NCBI RefSeq assembly: GCF_017814915.1 | Contig: NZ_JAGIPZ010000006.1 | Span: 124,001 to 188,000, forward strand | Source: Herbaspirillum sp. LeCh32-8 | GTDB taxonomy: Bacteria; Pseudomonadota; Gammaproteobacteria; Burkholderiales; Burkholderiaceae_D | Direction: 5' to 3' | Length of the DNA: 64,000 bases | Shown here: one piece after another, positions 57,115 through 64,000 of the stretch | Layout of the letters: every line of letters begins with the position of its first letter | Position numbering within the stretch: the first letter of the stretch is position 1 | Program-made: the position numbers and the translations under genes | Notes under the pieces: generated by a model | Told to the model about the DNA's origin: nothing | Database searches by the model: none | Seen by the model: only the letters and a program-made list of their open reading frames with translations

Positions 57115-57149
57115 AAAAAAGCCGGATTGCATCTGCATCCGGCTTTTTT
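57115..57149. terminator. Strong bidirectional terminator
   Basis: AAAAAAGCCGGAT and ATCCGGCTTTTTT are perfect inverted arms around a 9-base loop, with A- and T-tracts on both sides. It lies between the convergent small secreted protein and MFS genes. A second hairpin, GGCGCGCC repeated in inverted form, lies just before it at 57088-57111. Confidence 0.9.
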
Positions 57150-57202
57150 CTTTGGTATTTCATTTGGTAGCCGTTTGCATCACCGTTATCGTGCCGGCAG
57201 GT

Positions 57203-58465
57203 TCAATTGCTGCCCTGCCGCCACAAGCGCCGCGCCAGCCATCCCGCCGCCAGCGCCTGCAGCAGCATGAAGCCCGCCACCGCGTTCCAGCCGGAATGCT
57301 CCCAAAACCAGCCCCCTACTGAACCGAGGATGCTGCCGCCGAGATAGTAGGCCAGCAGGTAGAGCGAGGCGGCGTGTCCCTTGCCGGTGACGGCCATGCG
57401 GCCGACCCAGCTGCTGGCCGCCGAGTGGGTGGTGAAGAAGCCGATGGTGAGGCACACGATGCCGGCGATCACCAGTCCCAGCACCGAGCTGCAGGTCAGG
57501 AGCAGGCCCAGGCAGGAGATCCCAATGCCGGCCGCCACCAACGGTGCGCGTCCGAAACGGTCGGCCAGCGCGCCGGCCCACGACGACGAGACGATGCCGA
57601 AGATGTAGGCGCTGAAAATCAGCCCGGTGGCAGTGGCCGACAGCGAGAACGGCGCACCCATCAGGCGAAAGCCCGCGTAGTTGTATGAGGTGGCGAAGAT
57701 GCCCATGGCCAGCGCGCCGATGCCGAACACCAGCGGCAGGCGACCGTGCGCGAAGTGGCCGCGCCACAATGCCAAATGGTCGCGCATCTTCAGCACACCG
57801 TTGCGCACGAAATTGCGTGAAGCAGGCAGCAACAGCACAAAGGCCACCGCGAGCGCGAGGTCGAGCGCGCCGATGGCCAGCATGGCGCTGCGCCAGCCGA
57901 AGGATTCGGCCAGCATGCTCATCGCCACCCGTCCCATCATGCCGCCGAAGGCATTGCCGCTGACATACAGACCCATCGAGAAGCCCAGGCCGCTGTGGTC
58001 GATTTCCTCCGACAGGTACGCCATCGCCACCGCCGGTACGCCGCCCAGCGCGAAGCCTTCCAGCGCGCGTGCGGCCAGGATCATGTGCCAGCTCGGCGCC
58101 ACTGCCGCCAACAGGTTGCAGCAGGCTGCCACCGCCATCGAGGCGAACATCAGCTCCTTGCGGCCGTAGCGTTCCGAGACAATGCCGGCCAGCGCGATCG
58201 ACAGCGCGAGCAGGGCGGTCGACAAGGACAGCGCCAGCGAGGCGCCGGCGGCGCCGACGTTGAACTCGCGGGCGAATTCCGGCAGCAGCGGCTGCACGCA
58301 GTACAGCAGCGAGAAGGTAGCGAAGCCGGAGCAGAACAGCGCCAGCGTGATGCGGCGATACGCGGCCGAGCCGCGGATGGCGCCCTGCGCGGAACGCGGG
58401 GCAGAGGCGGAAGCGGGGCGCTGGCCGGCCTGGGCAGGCTCGGCGGATTTGGACAGGGACTGCAT
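57203..58465 (-). CDS. MFS transporter (YnfM/Bcr-like exporter)
   Basis: The 420-residue protein has 12 predicted helices. The first helix has LALFCSGFATFSLLYCVQPL, then LPEFAREFNVGAAGASLALS, and motif A is IVSERYGRKELMF. The segment ARALEGFALGGVPAVAMAYL fits YnfM-like members. It is divergent from a LysR gene, with a palindrome between them, so it is probably an inducible efflux pump. The substrate is unknown. AGGAAG precedes the ATG. Confidence 0.92.
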   Translation of the reverse strand: MQSLSKSAEPAQAGQRPASASAPRSAQGAIRGSAAYRRITLALFCSGFATFSLLYCVQPLLPEFAREFNVGAAGASLALSLSTALLALSIALAGIVSERYGRKELMFASMAVAACCNLLAAVAPSWHMILAARALEGFALGGVPAVAMAYLSEEIDHSGLGFSMGLYVSGNAFGGMMGRVAMSMLAESFGWRSAMLAIGALDLALAVAFVLLLPASRNFVRNGVLKMRDHLALWRGHFAHGRLPLVFGIGALAMGIFATSYNYAGFRLMGAPFSLSATATGLIFSAYIFGIVSSSWAGALADRFGRAPLVAAGIGISCLGLLLTCSSVLGLVIAGIVCLTIGFFTTHSAASSWVGRMAVTGKGHAASLYLLAYYLGGSILGSVGGWFWEHSGWNAVAGFMLLQALAAGWLARRLWRQGSN

Positions 58466-58544
58466 GGGGGACTTCCTTGCCGGCGCGCGGAGAAGGGCAG
58501 GGCGCCGTTGCTGTTGATGACGCCGCCAGTCTGGAAGAAATCAG

Positions 58545-58562
58545 ATATATTGTCCAATATAT
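58545..58562. promoter_or_regulatory. LysR-type operator palindrome
   Basis: ATATATTG and CAATATAT are perfect 8-bp inverted arms around TC, in the divergent promoter region of the MFS and LysR genes, 35 bases before the lysR ATG. It contains the T-N11-A pattern of LysR sites. Confidence 0.65.
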
Positions 58563-58596
58563 ATCAGTGCCTATCTCCATCTACAAAACAGATACC

Positions 58597-59499
58597 ATGG
58601 AACTTCGCCATCTCCGTTACTTCCTTGCCGTAGCCGACCAGCTCAGCTTCACGCGCGCCGCCGAAAAGGTCGGCATCGGCCAGCCGCCGCTGTCGATGCA
58701 GATCAAGGCGCTGGAGGAGGAGGTCGGCGCGCCGCTGTTCCGGCGCACCTCGCACGGGGTCGAGCTGTCCGAGGTCGGCGCGATCTTCCTGCCGCATGCG
58801 CACAAGGCCGTGGCGGATGCCGAGCAGGCGTTGCGCGCGGCGCAGCAGGCGGCCAGCGGCGAGGTCGGATTGCTGCGCATGGGTTTCACTTCCTCGGCGG
58901 TGTTCCACCCGCTGGTGTCGCACTCGCTGCAGCAGTTCCGCGAGCGTCATCCGGGCCTGGAGATCTCGCTCAGCGAGGGCATCACCGAGCAGCTGCTGGC
59001 CGACATTGCCGGTTCGCAGCTCGACGCCGCCTTCGTGCGCATCGTCACCACGCCGTCCGAGGAGCTGGGCGTGGTCGAGCTGCCGGCCGAAAAGCTGAAG
59101 GTGGCTTTGCCGCGTTCGCACGCGCTGGCGCGACGCAAGTCGTTGCGGCTGGAAGACCTGGCGCAGGAAAAATTCATCATGGTTCCGCGCGGCAAAGGTT
59201 CGGCGCTGTACGACGGCATTTTCAGCGCCTGCCAGGCGGCCGGCTTTGACCCGCAAGTGATCCAGCTGGCGCCGCAGCTGACCTCGGCGATCAACCTGGT
59301 GGCGGCCGGCCTCGGTATTTCCATCGTGCCCGAGGCGATCGAGCAGGTGCAGCTGGCGCAGGTACGCTACATCGAGATCCGCGAACCGGCGCCGCGCGCG
59401 CAGCTGTCGCTGGCCTATCACCGGCAGTCGATCGCGGCGACGCGCTTTGCCGCACACCTGCAGCGCTCGTTGCGGCGCGCGGGCGGGGCGGTCGAGTAG
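58597..59499 (+). CDS. LysR-family transcriptional regulator (BenM/CatM-like)
   Basis: A 300-residue regulator. The HTH is MELRHLRYFLAVADQLSFTR, AAEKVGIGQPPLSMQIKALE and EEVGAPLFRRTSHGVELSEV, typical of the BenM/CatM/CbbR branch. The effector domain has GEVGLLRMGFTSSAVFHPLV and INLVAAGLGISIVPEAI. The ATG at 58597 is the conserved start. It likely senses an aromatic or similar acid and controls the divergent MFS exporter through the palindrome at 58545-58562. Confidence 0.94.
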   Translation: MELRHLRYFLAVADQLSFTRAAEKVGIGQPPLSMQIKALEEEVGAPLFRRTSHGVELSEVGAIFLPHAHKAVADAEQALRAAQQAASGEVGLLRMGFTSSAVFHPLVSHSLQQFRERHPGLEISLSEGITEQLLADIAGSQLDAAFVRIVTTPSEELGVVELPAEKLKVALPRSHALARRKSLRLEDLAQEKFIMVPRGKGSALYDGIFSACQAAGFDPQVIQLAPQLTSAINLVAAGLGISIVPEAIEQVQLAQVRYIEIREPAPRAQLSLAYHRQSIAATRFAAHLQRSLRRAGGAVE

Positions 59500-59520
59500 G
59501 ATGTGGGGAAGGGCGCGCGC

Positions 59521-60000
59521 TCAGCGCGTCTTGAACTGGTCCAGCACCGAGTTGGCCTGTTCCAGGAAGGCGGTGGGATATTCCTCCACCAGTTTTTCCA
59601 GCGCCGGGATCATGCGTTCGAGCGCAATGGTCAGCGCGATGTCGCTGATCTCCTCGCCCCACAGCACCTTCTGCACGAAGGCGGCCGGGCCGATCTCGGA
59701 GATCAGGCGCATGCTCATCTGCCGCTCCAGGGTATCGGTGCGGGGGCCGAAGACCTCTTCGAAGATCTGGGCGATGGCGTTTTCCAGGCGTCGACGGAAG
59801 GCCTCGACGTCCTCGATCAGCGAAGGGGCATCCTCCGGCGGCGGCAGTTGTCCGCGCTCGATCAGATCGCGCGCTTCCTCGGCCATGCGGCTCAGCTCCT
59901 GAACATGCAGCGTCAGCGCGCTGATCTCGTCGATCAGCGTGCGCAGGCGCAGCTGTTGCGGCATCTCGGATTCGGCTGAACCCGTCGGTGATGAACTCAT
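59521..60000 (-). CDS. Conserved hypothetical helical protein
   Basis: This soluble 159-residue protein is predicted to be mostly alpha-helical, with coiled-coil-like stretches (RLRTLIDEISALTLHVQELS; IEDVEAFRRRLENAIAQIFE) and a conserved-looking end LVEEYPTAFLEQANSVLDQF. I do not recognise the family. The ATG at 60000 lacks a clear ribosome site; an in-frame TTG at 60051 would add 17 residues. It is convergent with the lysR gene by 21 bases and divergent from feoA. The function is unknown. Confidence 0.65.
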   Translation of the reverse strand: MSSSPTGSAESEMPQQLRLRTLIDEISALTLHVQELSRMAEEARDLIERGQLPPPEDAPSLIEDVEAFRRRLENAIAQIFEEVFGPRTDTLERQMSMRLISEIGPAAFVQKVLWGEEISDIALTIALERMIPALEKLVEEYPTAFLEQANSVLDQFKTR

Positions 60001-60352
60001 CTGGTTGTTATGCTCAGGAGCCGGCCGGGCCGGAGCTCCTTGCTGTATCAATCTGCCGACAATACCGTTCCCTCGCGGTCTCGTCGCTTTTCGGGCGCTT
60101 GGCTCGACGCATTTGCGCGCCGCGGCTGGGCATCCCGACCCTTGTGGTTAATTTCTGTAAGGCAATAGACGGAAGTATATTGCGATGCGGAAAATTTCGC
60201 ATGGGAATTTTCGCCTGTTCGGCGAAGAAGCCCAGAAGATCACGGTAATTATTGCCTGGATAATAAAAGAAAAGCATGGGTTTGCGTTTCTTCTTGCCAT
60301 CTTTATCAGGTTTTTTTTGTCGGATCGGTGCATCTGTTGAAACGAGATCGGG

Positions 60353-60375
60353 CGCTGCGTCATATTGACGCAGCG
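60353..60375. promoter_or_regulatory. Perfect 10-bp-arm palindrome upstream of feoA
   Basis: CGCTGCGTCA and TGACGCAGCG flank TAT. It lies about 50 bases upstream of the Fur box. It could be a second operator for feo or a terminator-like hairpin; there is no T-tract. Confidence 0.5.
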
Positions 60376-60422
60376 GCTCCCGCCGTGGGACTTGGGCCGG
60401 GCGCGTGTGGGCGCAGGCTTAT

Positions 60423-60440
60423 ATAATGAGAATGCTTATC
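60423..60440 (+). promoter_or_regulatory. Fur box upstream of feoA
   Basis: ATAATGAGAATGCTTATC matches the Fur consensus at nearly all positions, 27 bases before the feoA ATG. Iron-dependent repression of feoAB by Fur is well established in other bacteria. Confidence 0.8.
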
Positions 60441-60467
60441 GATTCAATTTCCTCATTTCCCAACGCC

Positions 60468-60709
60468 ATGCGACTGTCCGAACTAGCCAGGGGCGCTTCC
60501 GCCATTGTTGATCACGTCGCAGACGTCCACGCCGCCGACGCGGTGGCGGGCCGCCTGCGCGACCTCGGATTCGTCAACGGCGAACCGGTGCGCATTGTCG
60601 CGACCGCGCCTTGGGGCGCCGACCCGATCCTGGTGCAGATCGGCTCCACCCGTTTTGCGCTGCGTCGCGCCGAGGCCGATCGCGTGCGCCTGCGCATAGA
60701 GGCGGCGTG

Positions 60710-60710
<1 letters not shown>
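60468..60710 (+). CDS. feoA: Ferrous iron transport protein A
   Basis: An 80-residue SH3-like protein that assists FeoB. Family features include MRLSELARGASAIVDHV, AGRLRDLGFVNGEPVRIVAT and DPILVQIGSTRFALRRAEAD. The ATG at 60468 gives the normal length; upstream in-frame Mets lie within the Fur box region. Its TGA overlaps the feoB ATG by one base (TGATG), so translation is coupled. Confidence 0.95.
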
Positions 60711-62529
<1,819 letters not shown>

Positions 62530-62533
<4 letters not shown>

Positions 62534-62814
62534 GCACGCTGTGGTGGCAATACGTGATCGTCGCGCTGCTGGTGGCCGCCAGCCTCGTCTACATGGTGCG
62601 CAAGCTGGCGCCGGCGTTGTCGTGGCGCTGGCAGGCAGGGTTCGCGGCCTGGCTGCTGCGTCGCCGCTGGTCCCGCTGGCAGGCGCTGGGACGCCATCTG
62701 CTGCCGCCGCGCAGCACCGGCGGATGCGGCGGCGGCGCGTGTGACGGTTGCGGCGATGACGGCGACGCGCAAGCGCCGCTGGAACAGAAGATCACCTTCC
62801 ATCGCCGGCGCTGA
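62530..62814 (+). CDS. FeoB-associated Cys-rich membrane protein
   Basis: The 94-residue protein has one N-terminal membrane helix (about 7-24), a basic Trp/Arg-rich middle, and a cytoplasmic-type Cys cluster GGCGGGACDGCG (C66, C71, C74). The ATG overlaps the feoB stop as ATGA. The layout matches small Cys-rich proteins found after feoB in place of FeoC; the Cys residues may bind iron or an Fe-S cluster and regulate transport. It lies in a different part of the family from the classical HTH FeoC. Confidence 0.82.
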
Positions 62815-62832
62815 TCCGCGCGCCTTGATGCC

Positions 62833-63324
62833 TCAGTCCTTTTTCTTCCCCGGGCGCGTCGCCGACTTCTTCACTTCCACCTGATGCGCGGCGACCGGCT
62901 TGCCGTCGGCGCCCAGCGGCTGCATGCGCGGGAGCGCCTTGCCGCTCTTTTTCTCCACCAGCTTTGAATGGCCTTCGCCCGGCGCGAACAGGTATTGCTC
63001 GCCCCACTGGCGCAACCCGATCACCACCGGCAGCAGCGCCTCGCCCATCCCGGTCAGCTCGTATTGCTGGTAGGCGCTGCCGTCCGCAGCCGGCGCGCTG
63101 TCCAGGATGCCGGCGTCCACCAGCTTCTTCAGGCGATCGGCCAGGATGTTGCGCGCCACCCCCAGGTTGTCGCGGAACTCGCTGAAGCGGGAGAGGCCGT
63201 CGAAGGCGTCGCGCACGATCAGAAGCGCCCAGCGGTCGCCGATCAGTTCCAGCGCCCGTCCCGTGGGGCAATGCTCGGCATAGCGAGGGTGTTCGATGTC
63301 GGCGGGTGTCTTGATGGCTGGCAT
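62833..63324 (-). CDS. HxlR-family transcriptional regulator
   Basis: A 163-residue protein. The HxlR winged helix covers about residues 19-110 (CPTGRALELIGDRWALLIVR, DAFDGLSRFSEFRDNLGVAR, NILADRLKKLVDAGIL). It is followed by a ~50-residue Lys-rich C-terminal tail (VEKKSGKALPRMQPLGADGK, TRPGKKKD), longer than usual. It is divergent from an MFS gene and has two matching sites in between. It probably represses the exporter and responds to a toxic compound; C19 is the only Cys and sits where HxlR sensors keep a reactive Cys. Confidence 0.92.
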   Translation of the reverse strand: MPAIKTPADIEHPRYAEHCPTGRALELIGDRWALLIVRDAFDGLSRFSEFRDNLGVARNILADRLKKLVDAGILDSAPAADGSAYQQYELTGMGEALLPVVIGLRQWGEQYLFAPGEGHSKLVEKKSGKALPRMQPLGADGKPVAAHQVEVKKSATRPGKKKD

Positions 63325-63410
63325 GGTGGAGGGGCGGGGTAGTTTCCTGCGATGTTAGCAAAGCGGACGCGGCGGCTTCAAGGCAAGGCGACCGCGCTGC
63401 AATGTTGATA

Positions 63411-63466
63411 GGTTGCATTTTAAAACCACATTGGCATACACTGTCACGTAGTTTCAATTTGCAACC
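63411..63466. promoter_or_regulatory. Promoter of the MFS gene with two inverted operator copies
   Basis: A 17-bp motif GGTTGCATTTTAAAACC (63411-63427) recurs inverted at 63450-63466 (reverse complement GGTTGCAAATTGAAACT). A promoter fits within it: -35 TTGCAT (63413-63418), 18-base spacer, -10 TACACT (63437-63442). The sites bracket the -10, as expected for repression by the HxlR protein. Confidence 0.65.
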
Positions 63467-63483
63467 ACAATGGAGGCCTCGCC

Positions 63484-64000
63484 ATGTCATCCCTCATGTC
63501 GCCCGCCACGCCCGTCGCCGCCTGTTGCGATCCTCGCGATCCCTGTCATCGGCCGGTGCTCAGCCGCACGCGGATCCTGCTGTTCGCTGTCGCGGCCGGC
63601 ATCAGCGTGGCCAATGTCTACTACGCCCAACCGCTGCTGGATGCGCTGGCGGCCGATTTCGGCATCGCCACCGCCGCAGTCGGCGGGGTGGTCACCGCCA
63701 CCCAGGTCGGCTCGGTGCTCGCACTCCTGTTGTTGGTGCCGCTGGGTGACGTGCTGCCGCGCCGCCGGTTGATGCTGACGCAAGCGGCGGCACTGGTGCT
63801 GTCGCTGCTGGCGCTGGCGGGCAGCGCGTCACTATGGATGCTGCTGGGCGGGATGCTGCTGGCCGGCATGCTGGGCACGGCGATGACGCAGGGCCTGATC
63901 GCCTACGCCGCCGCTTTGTCGGCGCCGCAGCAACGGGGCGGCGTGCTCGGGGTGGTGCAGGCGGGCGTGATCACCGGGTTGTTGCTGGCCAGGGTGGCGT
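63484..64000 (+). CDS. MFS transporter, 5' part
   Basis: The frame is open to the window end (172 codons seen). The first helix is followed by GISVANVYYAQPLLDALAAD, and motif A is VPLGDVLPRRRLML. The subgroup is the same as the exporter at 40747-42015 (SVASLYYSQPMLGVLADD), although the two are clearly different genes. The ATG has TGGAGG at good spacing. It is divergent from the HxlR regulator; the N-terminal tail has a Cys cluster (CCDPRDPC) that is unusual for MFS proteins. Confidence 0.9.
   Translation, partial: MSSLMSPATPVAACCDPRDPCHRPVLSRTRILLFAVAAGISVANVYYAQPLLDALAADFGIATAAVGGVVTATQVGSVLALLLLVPLGDVLPRRRLMLTQAAALVLSLLALAGSASLWMLLGGMLLAGMLGTAMTQGLIAYAAALSAPQQRGGVLGVVQAGVITGLLLARVA

Larger units (their letters stand above)
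60001..60467. other. 467-bp region upstream of feo
   Basis: The region is AT-richer than its surroundings (about 60140-60330) and includes a T-run at 60311-60318. It holds the perfect palindrome at 60353-60375 and the Fur box at 60423-60440. No gene is seen. Confidence 0.5.

Overview
This is a GC-rich chromosomal window from a betaproteobacterium, most likely Burkholderiales/Oxalobacteraceae and Herbaspirillum-like. That placement rests on overall gene content and composition and is an inference. The left end is origin-proximal: the 3' part of dnaN, then gyrB.

Region 1 (1-3.5 kb) holds dnaN and gyrB. Region 2 (3.5-11.7 kb) is a visibly AT-richer island inserted between gyrB and a GC-rich Sir2 gene. 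It carries an EcoRII-family restriction endonuclease as first gene of an operon with a histidine kinase containing two GHKL ATPase domains and a response regulator with an unknown output domain. Divergent from it are a Dcm-type cytosine-C5 methyltransferase and a Vsr mismatch endonuclease. A small XRE regulator and a putative PD-(D/E)XK nuclease close the island. No integrase or tRNA is visible. The restriction/two-component operon is the best candidate for an undescribed system.

Region 3 (11.8-18.3 kb) has ordinary genes: Sir2 deacylase, DUF445 protein, glutaminase, a chemoreceptor, and a small membrane protein with an ABC ATPase. A 264-bp element with 34-bp inverted ends enclosing three 74-bp tandem repeats lies at 14.1-14.35 kb.

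Region 4 (18.6-28.4 kb) is a surface-glycan locus: wecB, a BcsB-like periplasmic protein, nfrB (processive glycosyltransferase with a c-di-GMP-binding MshEN tail), nfrA (TPR outer-membrane protein) and a YbcH-like lipoprotein. It matches the E. coli phage N4 receptor (NGR glycan) pathway, with wecB/nfrC and nfrAB here close together.

Region 5 (28.4-40.7 kb) contains an HxlR/GST pair and then a Fur-boxed iron cluster: two FecI-FecR-TonB receptor cassettes, a DUF2325 protein, a PepSY membrane protein and a small partner.

Region 6 (40.7-64 kb) contains three MFS exporters, each divergent from its own regulator (LysR, LysR, HxlR), a CoA-transferase with a LysR regulator, a FUSC protein, an MscS channel, a second chemoreceptor, an M20 amidohydrolase, small secreted proteins, and a Fur-boxed feoA-feoB-Cys-rich protein operon. 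Its intergenic regions are rich in repeats: REP-like palindromes, a duplicated ~360-bp composite at 46.2-47.2 kb, and a 267-bp MITE-like element at 50.8-51.07 kb. No rRNA, tRNA or CRISPR was seen.
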